From contig JAFIEO010000085.1 of the NCBI GenBank assembly GCA_020832445.1, positions 42,956-106,955 on the forward strand: a DNA stretch of 64,000 nucleotides. The letters are read 5' to 3'. A model generated the notes under the pieces. It searched no databases, had not been told where the DNA came from, and saw only the letters and a program-made list of their open reading frames with translations. Positions within the stretch are counted from its first letter, which is position 1, and each line of letters begins with the position of its first letter. Below are positions 46,040-56,625 of this stretch, in pieces. Position numbers and translations under genes: made by a program. Source of the DNA: Paracoccaceae bacterium (GTDB lineage Bacteria; Pseudomonadota; Alphaproteobacteria; Rhodobacterales; Rhodobacteraceae).

Positions 46040-46234
46040 TGACCCACACCCACACCAATCCCTGCGGTGATGCGCCCGAATATCCGCGATGCACCACAAT
46101 CACATCACAGAGTGTCGCAATCTGTTTAAAAGATCATTACCATCCCGACAGAAGCTGGCACATATAGCAAACTTCGACAATGCCGGCTGGTCCGGCATCC
46201 GGTGACAAGACGCGACACCAGAAAGGTTAAGAAG

Positions 46235-47713
46235 ATGACTGACACAACCACAGAACTTGAACACATGCTGCGCGACCCGTCGCTGCTGGAAACGCGCGCC
46301 TTTGTGGGCGGCGAATGGATTGAGGCAGATGATGGCGCGCGTTTCGATGTGCGCAACCCTGCACGCGGCACTGTCATTGCCAAGGTCGCTGATCTGGGGC
46401 ACGCAGAGGCCGCGCGCGCCATTGCCGCCGCTGAAAACGCACGCCATGCATGGGCCGCACGCACCGGCAAGGACCGCGCAGGCGTGCTGCGCAAATGGTT
46501 CGATCTGATGATGGAAAACCAAGAAGATCTGGCGGTGATCCTGACTGCCGAAATGGGCAAACCGCTGGCCGAGGCACGCGGCGAAATCGCCTATGGTGCC
46601 AGTTTCATAGAATGGTTTGGCGAGGAGGCCAAGCGCGTCTATGGCGAAACGATTCCCGGCCACCAGCCCGACAAACGCATCACGGTGCTGCGCCAGCCCA
46701 TCGGCGTTGCAGCATCCATCACGCCATGGAATTTTCCCAACGCGATGATTGCGCGCAAGGTGGCGCCCGCATTGGCGGTGGGCTGCGGCTTCGTTGCGCG
46801 CCCGGCCACGGAAACGCCGCTTTCGGCGCTGGCTATGGCAGTGCTGGCGGAACGCGCGGGCGTGCCCAAAGGGTTGCTGTCGGTCATCCCGTCCAGCCGC
46901 GCATCTGATATTGGCAAGGAATTCTGCGAAAACCCGATCGTGCGCAAACTGACCTTCACAGGCTCCACCGAAGTCGGGCGCATCCTGCTGCGGCAAGCCG
47001 CCGATCAGGTGATGAAATGTTCGATGGAACTGGGCGGCAATGCACCCTTCATTGTGTTTGATGATGCCGATCTGGACAAGGCGGTTGAGGGGGCGATGAC
47101 ATCCAAGTTCCGCAATAACGGCCAGACCTGTGTGTGCGCAAACCGTATCTATGTGCAAGCAGGCGTTTATGATGCCTTCGCCAAAAAGCTGGCGGACGCC
47201 GTGTCACAACTGAAAGTCGGCGATGGCATGGACGACGGCGTGTCCGCTGGTCCGTTGATCAACGCCGCCGCGGTCGAGAAGGTGGAAGACCATATCCGCG
47301 ATGTGACAGACAATGGCGGCACCATCGTAACCGGCGGGCAGCGCCATGAATTGGGTGGCACCTTTTTCCAGCCGACTGTTGTGACCGGCGTGACCCAGTC
47401 CATGAAGGTGGCGCAGGAAGAAACCTTTGGCCCACTTGCGCCCCTGTTCAAGTTCGACACCGAGGAAGAGGCCATTACCCTTGCCAATGACACAATATTC
47501 GGGCTGGCCTGCTACTTCTATGCCCGTGACATCGGGCGCATCACACGGGTGCAGGAATCGCTGGAATACGGGATTGTGGGCGTCAATACCGGCATCATCT
47601 CGACCGAGCTTGCGCCGTTTGGCGGGGTCAAGCAATCCGGTCTGGGGCGTGAAGGGTCGCGTCACGGGACCGATGACTTCCTTGAAATGAAGTATATCTG
47701 CCTGAGCATCTGA
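46235..47713 (+). CDS. gabD: NAD(P)-dependent succinate-semialdehyde dehydrogenase
   Basis: A 492-residue aldehyde dehydrogenase started at 46235. The general base lies in [18 protein letters not shown] and the nucleophilic cysteine in [38 protein letters not shown] and the C-terminal [30 protein letters not shown] are typical of GabD. It oxidises succinate semialdehyde to succinate. No gabT is adjacent. Confidence 0.92.
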   Translation: MTDTTTELEHMLRDPSLLETRAFVGGEWIEADDGARFDVRNPARGTVIAKVADLGHAEAARAIAAAENARHAWAARTGKDRAGVLRKWFDLMMENQEDLAVILTAEMGKPLAEARGEIAYGASFIEWFGEEAKRVYGETIPGHQPDKRITVLRQPIGVAASITPWNFPNAMIARKVAPALAVGCGFVARPATETPLSALAMAVLAERAGVPKGLLSVIPSSRASDIGKEFCENPIVRKLTFTGSTEVGRILLRQAADQVMKCSMELGGNAPFIVFDDADLDKAVEGAMTSKFRNNGQTCVCANRIYVQAGVYDAFAKKLADAVSQLKVGDGMDDGVSAGPLINAAAVEKVEDHIRDVTDNGGTIVTGGQRHELGGTFFQPTVVTGVTQSMKVAQEETFGPLAPLFKFDTEEEAITLANDTIFGLACYFYARDIGRITRVQESLEYGIVGVNTGIISTELAPFGGVKQSGLGREGSRHGTDDFLEMKYICLSI

Positions 47714-47730
47714 TAGAAAAGTCATTTTCT

Positions 47731-47755
47731 CCGGACAGCGAAACGCGCTGTCCGG
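47731..47755 (+). terminator. hairpin after gabD
   Basis: CCGGACAGCG (47731-47740) pairs exactly with CGCTGTCCGG (47746-47755) around a 5-base loop, 18 bases after the gabD stop. It is followed by GTTTG, a weak T-run. Probably a terminator. The remaining 225 bases before mgtE hold other short hairpins but no supported gene or riboswitch. Confidence 0.55.
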
Positions 47756-47980
47756 GTTTGACAAGGGGCCAGCTTGGCCGTAAATCAGCCAAGTCAGCGG
47801 CTTCGCTGACGCAACCAATCGGGACCAAAATGGACGGCAGTTCTAGGCGGGCGCAGATCATGCGCCCGAAACAAAAAACCAGTCTTCGGGCTGACGTATT
47901 ACCGCGCATGGCGCGGGCTGCCATCCGGGACTGACCCGGCCCGCCGCCCCTGCCGTGCCAGGCACGCAAGGGGGTCAAAC

Positions 47981-49384
47981 ATGACACTTCAAACACCACT
48001 TTCGGAATATCGCTTTGATCCAGATGCCGAGAATGCGGGTATCGATGCAGCACTGATCGCGATTGAAATCACCCGCCTTCTGAAAGAAAGCCGAACCGAA
48101 GAAATACGCCAATTCCTTGAAACACTGGAACTGGCCGATGTGGCCGCCTTGATCGAGGAACTGGACGAAGCCAGCGATCTGGCAGTCCTGCACCTGTTGC
48201 CCCTGCATGATCAGGCCGAACTTATCGGGTATCTGCGCCCGTCATCGCAGGTCAGCGTTGCAACGCGCATTCGCAAAAGCGATTTTGTGGCGCTTATGAC
48301 CGCCATGAGCCATGACGAACGCGCGGATTTGTTCAAGCAACTGGACGAAGAAGCGCAAGAAGCCATCCTGCCTGCCCTGTCCAAGGCCGAACGCGAGGAT
48401 TTGCGGCGCCTGGCATCTTACGAAGAATGGACCGTGGGGTCGGTCATGACATCAGACTACGCGGTCGTGACCCCCGAAATGACATCCAGTCAAGCCATCG
48501 AGGCCCTGCGCACACAAGCCATTGACGCCGAAACGATCTATTACGCCTATATCATTGGTGCTGCGCGCGAATTGCTGGGGGTTGTCAGCCTGCGCGACAT
48601 CCTGACCGCGCGTCCCCGTCAACGTGTATCCGAAATCATGGATACCGAACCTGTTTTCATACGCGCAGATGAAGAACAGGAAGAAGCCGCCCGCCTGATT
48701 GCACGCTATGACCTGCTGGCACTGCCGGTTCTGGATGAAAACGACCGGCTGGTCGGCATTGTGACCGCCGATGACGCGATGGACGTGTCCGAAGAAGAAG
48801 TCACCGAAGACTTCTACAAAGGCTCTATCGTGCAGCCGCTGGATATATCGGTCGCAGACGCCACGATTGCCACGCTATACCGTGCGCGTATTTTCTGGCT
48901 GGTGCTGCTGGTCTTTGGCAATATCTTTTCCGGCGCGGGCATCGCGTATTTCGAGGATACGATCGCCGCGCATCTGTCGCTGCTGTTCTTCCTGCCGCTG
49001 CTGATTGCATCGGGGGGTAATGCAGGCACGCAATCGGCCACGCTGATGGTGCGCGCACTGGCCACAGGCGATGTGCGCCCTGCCGATTTCGGGCGTTTGC
49101 TGGCACGCGAAACACTTATCGCGCTGGGGCTTGGCCTGACTATGGCGCTGGCCGTGTCGTTGATCGGCGTATGGCGGGGTGGCCCTGAAATCGCGCTGGT
49201 GGTGGCATCCGCCATGGTGACAATCGTGCTGATGGGGGCCTTGATCGGAATGTGCCTGCCCTTCATCTTTGCCAAGATCAACCGCGACCCTGCCGCAGCA
49301 TCCGGCCCGCTGGTGACATCAATTGCCGATGTTCTGGGGGTCTTGATATATTTCACCATCGCGGCGCAATTGCTGGAACTATAA
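47981..49384 (+). CDS. mgtE: magnesium transporter MgtE
   Basis: A 467-residue channel/transporter. It has an acidic N-terminal MgtE domain (IRQFLETLELADVAALIEELDE) and tandem CBS domains (about 145-270, VMTSDYAVVTPEMTSSQAIEALRTQ and LLALPVLDENDRLVGIVTADDAMDV). Five membrane helices follow, with the pore motif LLIASGGNAGTQSATLMVRALATGDV. It takes up Mg2+ with cytosolic Mg2+ gating. Confidence 0.95.
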   Translation: MTLQTPLSEYRFDPDAENAGIDAALIAIEITRLLKESRTEEIRQFLETLELADVAALIEELDEASDLAVLHLLPLHDQAELIGYLRPSSQVSVATRIRKSDFVALMTAMSHDERADLFKQLDEEAQEAILPALSKAEREDLRRLASYEEWTVGSVMTSDYAVVTPEMTSSQAIEALRTQAIDAETIYYAYIIGAARELLGVVSLRDILTARPRQRVSEIMDTEPVFIRADEEQEEAARLIARYDLLALPVLDENDRLVGIVTADDAMDVSEEEVTEDFYKGSIVQPLDISVADATIATLYRARIFWLVLLVFGNIFSGAGIAYFEDTIAAHLSLLFFLPLLIASGGNAGTQSATLMVRALATGDVRPADFGRLLARETLIALGLGLTMALAVSLIGVWRGGPEIALVVASAMVTIVLMGALIGMCLPFIFAKINRDPAAASGPLVTSIADVLGVLIYFTIAAQLLEL

Positions 49385-49391
49385 TGCCAGA

Positions 49392-49428
49392 CCACGCGCG
49401 CGGGCCTGCCTTGCATTCGCGCGCGTGG
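49392..49428. terminator. GC-rich hairpin between mgtE and pheS
   Basis: CCACGCGCGCG (49392-49402) is complementary to CGCGCGCGTGG (49418-49428) around a 15-base loop, 8 bases after the mgtE stop. No T-run follows. Confidence 0.45.
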
Positions 49429-49474
49429 CACACTATCCCCACACGCAACGCATAACGGCGCAAAAGGGCATGTC

Positions 49475-50560
49475 ATGGACGCAATCGCAACGCTTCGCGG
49501 CAAATATCTGGAACAGATCGGCGCAGCCCCTGATGCGGACGCGCTGGAATCTGTACGTCTGGCCGCCTTGGGCAAAAAGGGCGAGATCAGCCTGAAAATG
49601 CGCGAACTGGGCCAGATGAGCGCCGAGGAACGCCAGACCGCAGGCCCCGCGCTGAACGCGCTGAAATCCGAAGTGGACGCGGCACTGAAAGCGCGCAAAT
49701 CCGCGCTGGAAGATGCAGCCCTTGATGCGCGCCTGAAATCGGAATGGCTGGATGTCACGCTGCCCGGTCGCCCGCGCCCGATGGGCACCATCCATCCCAT
49801 CAGTCAGGTCATGGATGAATTGACGGCAATTTTTGCCGATATGGGCTTTGCCGTGGCCGAAGGGCCGCAAATCGAATCCGACTGGTATAATTTCGACGCG
49901 CTGAACATTGCGCCCGAACATCCCTCCCGTCAGGAAATGGACACCTTCTATATGCACCGAGCAGCCGGTGACGAGCGCCCGCCCCATGTGTTGCGCACCC
50001 ATACCAGCCCTGTGCAAATCCGCGCGATGCAAAATCAGGGCGCACCCATCCGCATCATCGCACCGGGCCGTGTGTACCGTATGGATATGGACCAGACCCA
50101 CACGCCGATGTTCCATCAGGTCGAAGGGCTGGCCATTGACCGCGACATTTCCATGGCGCAACTGAAATGGACACTGGAAGAATTCTGCCGCGCCTTTTTC
50201 GAGGTGGATGAAGTGGAACTGCGGTTCCGCGCGTCGCATTTCCCTTTCACGGAACCCTCTGCCGAAGTGGACATTCGCTGTTCATGGGAAGGGGGCCAGC
50301 TTAAGATTGGTGAAGGCAAGGACTGGCTGGAAATCCTTGGCTCTGGCATGGTGCATCCGAAGGTGTTGCAGGCGGGCGGGATTGACCCGAATGAATGGCA
50401 GGGCTTTGCCTTTGGTATGGGAATCGACCGGATTGCCATGCTGAAATACGGCATCCCCGATCTGCGCGCGTTTTTTGAATCCGACCTGCGCTGGCTGCGC
50501 CACTACGGATTTGCATCCCTTGACCAACCGTCGCTTGCGGCGGGTCTGTCGCGGGTCTGA
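49475..50560 (+). CDS. pheS: phenylalanyl-tRNA synthetase alpha subunit
   Basis: A 361-residue class II synthetase subunit. Motifs: [41 protein letters not shown] (motif 2 region), [17 protein letters not shown], and motif 3 [22 protein letters not shown]. It forms an alpha2beta2 enzyme with PheT. pheT is not in the window; the next gene is an AT-rich orphan. Confidence 0.96.
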   Translation: MDAIATLRGKYLEQIGAAPDADALESVRLAALGKKGEISLKMRELGQMSAEERQTAGPALNALKSEVDAALKARKSALEDAALDARLKSEWLDVTLPGRPRPMGTIHPISQVMDELTAIFADMGFAVAEGPQIESDWYNFDALNIAPEHPSRQEMDTFYMHRAAGDERPPHVLRTHTSPVQIRAMQNQGAPIRIIAPGRVYRMDMDQTHTPMFHQVEGLAIDRDISMAQLKWTLEEFCRAFFEVDEVELRFRASHFPFTEPSAEVDIRCSWEGGQLKIGEGKDWLEILGSGMVHPKVLQAGGIDPNEWQGFAFGMGIDRIAMLKYGIPDLRAFFESDLRWLRHYGFASLDQPSLAAGLSRV

Positions 50561-50566
50561 TGATAA

Positions 50567-51289
50567 ATGCTGATTGAGAGTCTTTGTAACCCTGAATGGT
50601 TTTTTCCAGTAGCCTGTGTGGGTTTTGTCGTCTTATTCATAAGTCAATTGTTTCACTTGTCTTCACTAGATAAATATTTTGAAAATCCTGAAATTAGGCC
50701 GATACAGACATACGGGGAGACGTTTAAAAAGCCCGTCCAGTCCATCCCAGAGAAAATAAATGTTTTGAGCTTTCTTAAGTTGAGGCTCCGAGCATATGCT
50801 AAGCTCTCGGAATGTGATGCCAACGATTGTGGTGAAGCGATCCCAGAAGATCATATCCTCCTCGGAAAAAATGCGCATCGAATATTGCTTGGAACTTTGA
50901 AGAAGATCGAAGCAAAAAATGCTGCGCTGATTTCTCTTGCGGCTATACTCGTGGGGGTAGGAGCAATACTTGCTTCACTCGAAGATCACCAAAAACTCCC
51001 AGCGATGCATCTCGCTTTCGTTTTTTTGGGTCTGCTAACCATTGTTCCAATGTATCAATTGTTCAGAGGTATCAAGCAAGTTGATCAATATGATTTCTAT
51101 TTCGAAATATGCTTTGATGACTCGAATATGGCGAAAGCAATGAAGGCGCTACAGTTGGGGTTGATGCACGATCTCTTAACGAAAGAGCGTGCTTTTCGTT
51201 TTGCTAAGTTTTGGGTTGGATTGATCTCCTTCATTTTATTGATGATAGTGATTTTCCAGTTCTCTCTACCAGCTCTTTGCGCTTATTAG
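50567..51289 (+). CDS. AT-rich orphan membrane protein
   Basis: A 240-residue protein of unknown family. Four hydrophobic segments are visible: about residues 9-29 (FFPVACVGFVVLFISQLF), 118-140 (AALISLAAILVGVGAILAS), 147-167 (LAFVFLGLLTIVPMYQLF) and 214-236. Between the first and second is a soluble loop with SECDANDCGEAIPEDH. The DNA is clearly more AT-rich, with codons unlike the neighbours, and the gene starts 6 bases after pheS. This suggests recent acquisition. The layout recalls small membrane proteins of defence or accessory islands, but nothing firm can be assigned. Confidence 0.65.
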   Translation: MLIESLCNPEWFFPVACVGFVVLFISQLFHLSSLDKYFENPEIRPIQTYGETFKKPVQSIPEKINVLSFLKLRLRAYAKLSECDANDCGEAIPEDHILLGKNAHRILLGTLKKIEAKNAALISLAAILVGVGAILASLEDHQKLPAMHLAFVFLGLLTIVPMYQLFRGIKQVDQYDFYFEICFDDSNMAKAMKALQLGLMHDLLTKERAFRFAKFWVGLISFILLMIVIFQFSLPALCAY

Positions 51290-51397
51290 TACGAGAGCGA
51301 TATGCAGTGGCAAGGAGACCTAACTTTAAAGTATGTCAGCATATCTGCAAAGTTGCTAAAACTTGACGCAACTTCGTCGTCATGAGTTAACCGCAAC

Positions 51398-52150
51398 ATG
51401 GCCCGCAAACCTGCAAAAAAGAAATCCGCCAAGGCACGCCCGCGCAATGCCGCGAATGGTGCGCTTATGGGCATGGCCCATATGTTGCGCCGTGCGCGCT
51501 GGTGGCTGCTGCGCGGGCTGGCGATTGTGTTTGTTCTGTCGGTGGTGTGGGTGCTGCTTTATCGTGTCATCCCCCCGCCCGGTGGCATCTACATCGCTCA
51601 AGAGCACCGCCGCATTGGCGAAATCCAGCGCCAATGGGTGCCGATGGACCGTATCGCGCCGGTCATGGTACGGTCGGTCATCGCGGCAGAAGATGCGAAT
51701 TTCTGCCTGCATTGGGGCTTCGACATGGCCGAAATCCGCAAGGTCATTGCAGCAGGCAGCACGCGCGGGGCATCGACCCTGTCGCAACAAACCGCCAAGA
51801 ATGTGTTTTTATGGCATGGCCGCGACTGGTCGCGCAAAGCGCTGGAATCGGGATTTACCCTGCTGATCGAGGTGCTTTGGCCGAAATCACGCATTCTTGA
51901 AATCTACCTGAACGTCGCCGAATTCGACGAGGGGGTTTTCGGTGTAGAAGCCGCAGCGCAGCACTATTTCCGTGTCTCTGCCGCCAATCTGACCCCGACA
52001 CAGGCCGCCCGCCTTGCCGCCGTGCTGCCTGCGCCCAAAAGCCGCAATGCCGCCAATCCCAGCGATTTCTTGCGCAGGCGCACCGCGTCCATCATGGACG
52101 GGGCGGCAACCATTGCGCAGGATGGCCGTGCAGATTGTATAAGCGGTTGA
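51398..52150 (+). CDS. mtgA: monofunctional biosynthetic peptidoglycan transglycosylase
   Basis: A 250-residue GT51 enzyme. A basic N-terminus is followed by one membrane segment (about 34-54). The catalytic glutamate motif is AAEDANFCLHWGFD, followed by RGASTLSQQTAKNVFLW and EVLWPKSRILEIYLNVAEFDEGVFGVEAAAQHYF. It polymerises lipid II into glycan strands. Confidence 0.95.
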   Translation: MARKPAKKKSAKARPRNAANGALMGMAHMLRRARWWLLRGLAIVFVLSVVWVLLYRVIPPPGGIYIAQEHRRIGEIQRQWVPMDRIAPVMVRSVIAAEDANFCLHWGFDMAEIRKVIAAGSTRGASTLSQQTAKNVFLWHGRDWSRKALESGFTLLIEVLWPKSRILEIYLNVAEFDEGVFGVEAAAQHYFRVSAANLTPTQAARLAAVLPAPKSRNAANPSDFLRRRTASIMDGAATIAQDGRADCISG

Positions 52151-52205
52151 ACTTCTGCCGCCCGCGCGGCTACAGAAGGGCAAACCCCGACAGAAGGCAT
52201 ATTTA

Positions 52206-52871
52206 ATGGCACGCCTGTATCACGTCCCGCTTTCCCCATTTTGTCGCAAATTGCGCCTGACGCTTGCCGAAAAACGCATAGAGGTGGAACTGATAGAAGA
52301 ACGCTACTGGGAACCCAGCGCCGAATTCATGCGCCGAAACCCCGCAGGCAAGGTGCCTGTCCTGCGCTATGAAGGCAAGCTGCTGACCGAAAGCCAGGCC
52401 ATTTGCGAATATATCGAAGATCTGGTGCCACAGCCCCCCCTGATGCCCAAATCCCCCGAGGCGCGCTATGAAGTGCGCCGCCTGTGCACATGGTTCGACG
52501 ACAAATTCCACGCCGAGGTGACGGCGAACCTGCTTTATGAACGCGTGAACAAGAAGATCATGAAACGCGGCTATCCAGATTCGCAGGCCATCAAGACCGG
52601 ATCGGCCAAGATCAAGTTTCATCTCGATTACATGGACTGGCTGCTTGGGCAGCGCCGCTGGCTGGCGGGCAACGACATGTCGCTGGCCGATTTCACGGCT
52701 GCGGCGCATTTGTCCTGTCTGGATTACATCAGTGATGTGGACTGGCAGCGCTCGGCGCTGGTGCATGAATGGTATGCGAAACTGAAATCGCGCCCCGCCT
52801 TCCGCACGCTGCTGGCCGACCAGTTGCCCGGCTTTCCGCCGCCTGCACATTACGCAGATCTGGATTTCTAG
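52206..52871 (+). CDS. glutathione S-transferase family protein
   Basis: A 221-residue protein with a thioredoxin-like N-domain (LYHVPLSPFCRKLRLTLAEK, PVLRYEGKLLTESQAICEYIE) and an all-helical C-domain containing LAGNDMSLADFTAAAHLSCLDY. The SPFCRK Cys/Ser start resembles zeta/beta-like bacterial GSTs. Substrate unknown. It precedes queG by 24 bases. Confidence 0.9.
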   Translation: MARLYHVPLSPFCRKLRLTLAEKRIEVELIEERYWEPSAEFMRRNPAGKVPVLRYEGKLLTESQAICEYIEDLVPQPPLMPKSPEARYEVRRLCTWFDDKFHAEVTANLLYERVNKKIMKRGYPDSQAIKTGSAKIKFHLDYMDWLLGQRRWLAGNDMSLADFTAAAHLSCLDYISDVDWQRSALVHEWYAKLKSRPAFRTLLADQLPGFPPPAHYADLDF

Positions 52872-52895
52872 GGCAATCTGGCCCATGTGGGGCAT

Positions 52896-53954
52896 ATGTC
52901 CGATAATCTGAAATCCGAAATCCAGCAAATGGCACGGGACACAGGCTTTTCTGCCTGTGCCATCACAACGCCTGCCGCCATCCCCACAGCCCCCGCGCGG
53001 CTGGCGGATTTCGTGGATCAGGGGCGCCATGGCCAGATGGGCTGGATGGCCGAGCGGATGGAATGGCGCGGCAACCCGTCGGCATTATGGCCTGCGGCAC
53101 GGTCTGTCATCATGCTGGCAGAAACCTATACACCCGATTACAACCCGCTTGATCTGCTGGAATTGCGCGATCGTGGCGTGATTTCTGCCTATGCGCTGGG
53201 GCGCGACTATCATGATGTCGTCAAGAAACGCCTGAAACGGCTGGGCCGCTGGCTGATTGACCATGCAGGCGGTGAAATCAAGGTCTTTGTGGACACGGCC
53301 CCTGTTATGGAAAAGCCGCTGGCCGCCGCCGCCGGATTGGGCTGGCAGGGCAAGCATACGAACCTTCTGTCGCGCGAGTTGGGCAACTGGTTTTTCCTAG
53401 GGTCCATATTCACCACACTGGATTTACCCCCTGATACGCCCGCGCAGGAAAATTGCGGATCATGCCGCGCCTGTCTGGATATTTGCCCTACAGACGCCTT
53501 TCCCGCGCCCTTTCAACTGGATGCGCGGCGCTGTATTTCCTACCTGACGATTGAACACCACGGCCCTGTCCCGCTGGAACTGCGCGCGAAACTGGGCAAC
53601 CGGATTTATGGCTGCGATGATTGCCTTGCGGTGTGCCCATGGAACAAATTCGCGCAATCCGCATCAGAGGTGAAATACGCCGCCCGCGATGGCCTTGTCG
53701 CGCCGGATCTGGCCACGCTGGCAGGTCTGGATGATGCAGCGTTCCGGGCCATGTTTTCAGGCTCTCCCGTCAAACGGATCGGGCGCAACCGGTTCGTGCG
53801 TAATGTGCTTTATGCCATCGGCAATTCGGGCATGCTGCACTTTCTGCCCATCGCGCAGGCGCTGTGCGATGACCCTGACACCACAGTTGCAGATGCCGCA
53901 CGCTGGGCAGTGGCGCAATTGCGCGAAACATCTGCGGCGGGGACGGGCGCGTGA
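52896..53954 (+). CDS. queG: epoxyqueuosine reductase
   Basis: A 352-residue enzyme from ATG 52896; a GTG at 52887 is an alternative. Two ferredoxin-type cluster motifs, [16 protein letters not shown] and [13 protein letters not shown], and the cobalamin-binding N-domain ([26 protein letters not shown]) define QueG. It reduces epoxyqueuosine to queuosine in tRNA. Confidence 0.95.
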   Translation: MSDNLKSEIQQMARDTGFSACAITTPAAIPTAPARLADFVDQGRHGQMGWMAERMEWRGNPSALWPAARSVIMLAETYTPDYNPLDLLELRDRGVISAYALGRDYHDVVKKRLKRLGRWLIDHAGGEIKVFVDTAPVMEKPLAAAAGLGWQGKHTNLLSRELGNWFFLGSIFTTLDLPPDTPAQENCGSCRACLDICPTDAFPAPFQLDARRCISYLTIEHHGPVPLELRAKLGNRIYGCDDCLAVCPWNKFAQSASEVKYAARDGLVAPDLATLAGLDDAAFRAMFSGSPVKRIGRNRFVRNVLYAIGNSGMLHFLPIAQALCDDPDTTVADAARWAVAQLRETSAAGTGA

Positions 53955-53963
53955 TGCGCGCCC

Positions 53964-53999
53964 ACGATTCTGTCCCCCCTCGATGGGGGGCAGGATCGT
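53964..53999. terminator. long hairpin between convergent queG and zapE
   Basis: Bases 53964-53978 pair with 53985-53999 over about 15 positions (two G-T pairs) around a 6-base loop. It starts 10 bases after the queG stop and ends 13 before the zapE stop. No T-run; position suggests a bidirectional terminator. Confidence 0.5.
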
Positions 54000-54012
54000 G
54001 CCCCCCGAACAA

Positions 54013-55092
54013 TCAGGTTCCCCAATCCGCACCTTGCATTTCTCGCAGGCGGCTGGCGGTGCGTTCAAATTCGAATGATCCTGTTCCTTCGCGGTATAGC
54101 TGCTCGGGCGTGGCCGCGGCAGATGCAATCAGCCGCACACCCGCCTCATAAAGCGTATCAATCAGGGTAACAAAACGCTTGGCTTCATTGTAATTCGCCG
54201 CCGACAGATACGGGATATCATCCAGCATCAGCACCCGCAATGCACCCGCAATGGCCAGATAGTCCGCCGCCCCCAAGGGCTGGCCGCATAACTCCCAAAA
54301 ACTCGCGCGGCCGACGCCATTATGCGCATGCGGGATCACCACCTCGCGCCCCTTGACCACCAATGTCATCGGCTGGCCCGCATCATGCCCCGTCAACTCG
54401 TCCCAGATCTGCGCCATCTGTGCACGCGCCTGCGCATCGACGGGGCTGAAATAGACCTGTGCGCCTGCCAACCTGTGCTGGCGGTAATCGGTTTCCGATT
54501 CCAGTTCATACACGGTCATGCGTGTCTTGATCATCTCGATAAAGGGGACAAACAGCGCGCGGTTCAATCCGTCCTTATACAGATCATCCGGCACCCTGTT
54601 TGATGTCGTGACAATCACCACGCCCGCCGCCATCAGCCGCTCGAACAGGCGGCCCACAATCATGGCGTCCGTAATGTCGGTGATCTGCATTTCGTCAAAT
54701 GCCAGCAAACGCACATCACTGGCGACCTTGTCAGCCACAGGGGCCAGCGCATCACTTGCGCCTGTTTTTCGTGCAGCGTGCATCCCTTCGTGGATTTCCT
54801 GCATGAAGGCGTGAAAATGCACCCGCCGTTTCGGCACATCGCCTGCATGCTCGACAAACAGATCCATCAGCATGGATTTGCCACGCCCCACCCCGCCCCA
54901 CAGATACAGGCCCGGGGGCTGCTCTCGGTTGCGCCGCCCCAACAGCCCCAGCAAGCCGGGCTTTGGTGCAGGTTTGGAAAGGTATTCTTGCACAGGGCCA
55001 AAACAGCGCATTGCGCCGCGCTGTGCCGCGTCGGGGCGCAAGGCACCCTCCTCAACCATACGGTCGTAAACTGCGATCAGGCTATCACTCAT
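54013..55092 (-). CDS. zapE: cell division protein ZapE (AFG1-family ATPase)
   Basis: Started at 55092 (MSDSLIAVYDRMVEEGAL), giving 359 residues. Walker A is GGVGRGKSMLMDLFVEH, Walker B is RLLAFDEMQITDITDAMI, and sensor NRVPDDLYKDGLNR and C-terminal YNEAKRFVTLIDTLYE are typical. ZapE acts on the Z-ring in late division. A single gene with its own divergent promoter against sseA. Confidence 0.94.
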   Translation of the reverse strand: MSDSLIAVYDRMVEEGALRPDAAQRGAMRCFGPVQEYLSKPAPKPGLLGLLGRRNREQPPGLYLWGGVGRGKSMLMDLFVEHAGDVPKRRVHFHAFMQEIHEGMHAARKTGASDALAPVADKVASDVRLLAFDEMQITDITDAMIVGRLFERLMAAGVVIVTTSNRVPDDLYKDGLNRALFVPFIEMIKTRMTVYELESETDYRQHRLAGAQVYFSPVDAQARAQMAQIWDELTGHDAGQPMTLVVKGREVVIPHAHNGVGRASFWELCGQPLGAADYLAIAGALRVLMLDDIPYLSAANYNEAKRFVTLIDTLYEAGVRLIASAAATPEQLYREGTGSFEFERTASRLREMQGADWGT

Positions 55093-55203
55093 GCAAAGCT
55101 GCATAGCGAATGCCGCAGGCGGGGAAAAGCCCCGCCTGCACGCTTGCAACGCGCCCGCGCCCTCGGTAGGTGTTATGTATGTGATTTTTGCCTGGGGGAT
55201 TTC

Positions 55204-56052
55204 ATGACCGACGATCCAAAGACGCGTGTTTCAACCGACTGGCTTGCCGCGCATCTGAATGACCCTGATCTGCGCATTCTGGATGCAAGCTGGTATATGC
55301 CTGCGCAAAACCGCGATGCCCGCGCCGAATATGATGCAGGCCATATCCCAGGTGCGCGCTTTTTTGACATCGACGACATCAGCGACCACCGGTCCGCGCT
55401 GCCGCATATGGCCCCACCGGTTGAAAAATTTATGTCGCGCCTGCGGGCCATGGGCGTTGGCGATGGACATCAGGTGGTGATCTATGACGGTGCAGGGCTG
55501 TTTTCGGCCGCGCGGGTCTGGTGGCTGTTTCGCCTTATGGGCAAGACGGACGTGGCCATTCTGGATGGCGGGTTTCCGAAATGGCAGGCCGAGGGCCGCG
55601 AGGTCGAGGACCTGCCCCCCCTGCTGCGTGAACGCCACATGACCGTCCAGCGGCAGGCCCATCTGGTCAAGGATGTGTCGCAGGTGGCGGCAGCCGTGAA
55701 ACTGGGCGACTGGCAGATCGTCGATGCACGTTCGCCCGAACGCTTCAGGGGCGACGCGCCCGAACCGCGCGAAGGGCTGCGCGCGGGCCATATGCCCGGC
55801 GCGCTGAACCTGCCGTTTTCCACCCTTCTGAAACCCGATGGCACGCTGAAAAGTGGTGATGCCCTGCGCGCGGCCTTCACGGATGCGGGCGTTGATCTGG
55901 ACCGCCCTGTCATCACCACCTGCGGGTCGGGCATAACAGCGGCTGTGCTTAGTCTGGGGCTGGAAATACTGGGTCATCGCAATCATGCGCTTTATGACGG
56001 ATCATGGACCGAATGGGGCATGTTCCCCGATCTGAAGGTCGAAACAGGATGA
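55204..56052 (+). CDS. sseA: 3-mercaptopyruvate/thiosulfate sulfurtransferase
   Basis: A 282-residue two-domain rhodanese. The start at 55204 is chosen since the open frame upstream overlaps zapE. The active-site loop CGSGITA in the C-terminal domain is the form typical of SseA-type mercaptopyruvate sulfurtransferases. ILDASWYMPAQNRDA and the DAGHIPGARFFDID N-terminal motifs match. The GNAT gene overlaps its stop by ATGA. Confidence 0.93.
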   Translation: MTDDPKTRVSTDWLAAHLNDPDLRILDASWYMPAQNRDARAEYDAGHIPGARFFDIDDISDHRSALPHMAPPVEKFMSRLRAMGVGDGHQVVIYDGAGLFSAARVWWLFRLMGKTDVAILDGGFPKWQAEGREVEDLPPLLRERHMTVQRQAHLVKDVSQVAAAVKLGDWQIVDARSPERFRGDAPEPREGLRAGHMPGALNLPFSTLLKPDGTLKSGDALRAAFTDAGVDLDRPVITTCGSGITAAVLSLGLEILGHRNHALYDGSWTEWGMFPDLKVETG

Positions 56053-56615
56053 GCACCAGAACCTACCGCGCGGGCGAGACCGTCCCCTACACTGTCACCT
56101 TTCTGGAAATGACCGAACGCCCCGGCTATAGCTGGCCGCATACCCCTAACGGGATGGCGGGGGCGCTTCTGAAGGCCGAACATCCGCCGGTGTGGTATTT
56201 TCGCGCGCTTTATGGTGCTGTCGGGCGGGATTATGCATGGACAGACATTAAAACCCGCGAAGACACCCAGATTGCGGATTGGCTGAATTCCCCGGATGTC
56301 GCGCTGTATTCGCTGATCGACAAGGGCTGGCCGCAGGGCTTTTTTCTGCTGGACTGGCGCGAGGGGAATGCCTGCGAGTTATGCTATTTCGGACTTGTTC
56401 CCGAAAGTGTGGGCCGCGGTCTGGGGGCGTGGATGCTGCGCACCGCCATTCTGACCGCATGGGACCGCGAGGGCGTTGAAAAACTTACCGTCAACACCTG
56501 CACGCTGGACCATCCCCGCGCGTTGATCCAGTATCAGAAATACGGCTTTACCCCAATCCGACAAGAAGACCGCAGCCGTGTTCTGGTGCGCGACTGGTCC
56601 CCTGTCACCAGCTAA
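56049..56615 (+). CDS. GNAT-family N-acetyltransferase
   Basis: A 188-residue protein from ATG 56049, coupled to sseA. The acetyl-CoA motif is VGRGLGAWMLRTAILTAW and the C-terminal motif is LDHPRALIQYQKYGFTPIRQE. Acceptor unknown. Often next to sseA and an aromatic aminotransferase in this bacterial group. Confidence 0.88.
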   Translation: MSTRTYRAGETVPYTVTFLEMTERPGYSWPHTPNGMAGALLKAEHPPVWYFRALYGAVGRDYAWTDIKTREDTQIADWLNSPDVALYSLIDKGWPQGFFLLDWREGNACELCYFGLVPESVGRGLGAWMLRTAILTAWDREGVEKLTVNTCTLDHPRALIQYQKYGFTPIRQEDRSRVLVRDWSPVTS

Positions 56616-56625
56616 GGTGCCCTTG

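Noticed and set aside
47756..47980. A magnesium riboswitch before mgtE
   Set aside because: Short hairpins are present, but I could not match the conserved parts of the M-box or another known class.
54778..55203. A 142-residue N-terminal extension of SseA
   Set aside because: It overlaps zapE on the other strand; the rhodanese starts at 55204 with normal length.
56578..56625. A longer start for the aminotransferase
   Set aside because: It would overlap the GNAT gene; ATG 56626 gives the family-typical N-terminus.
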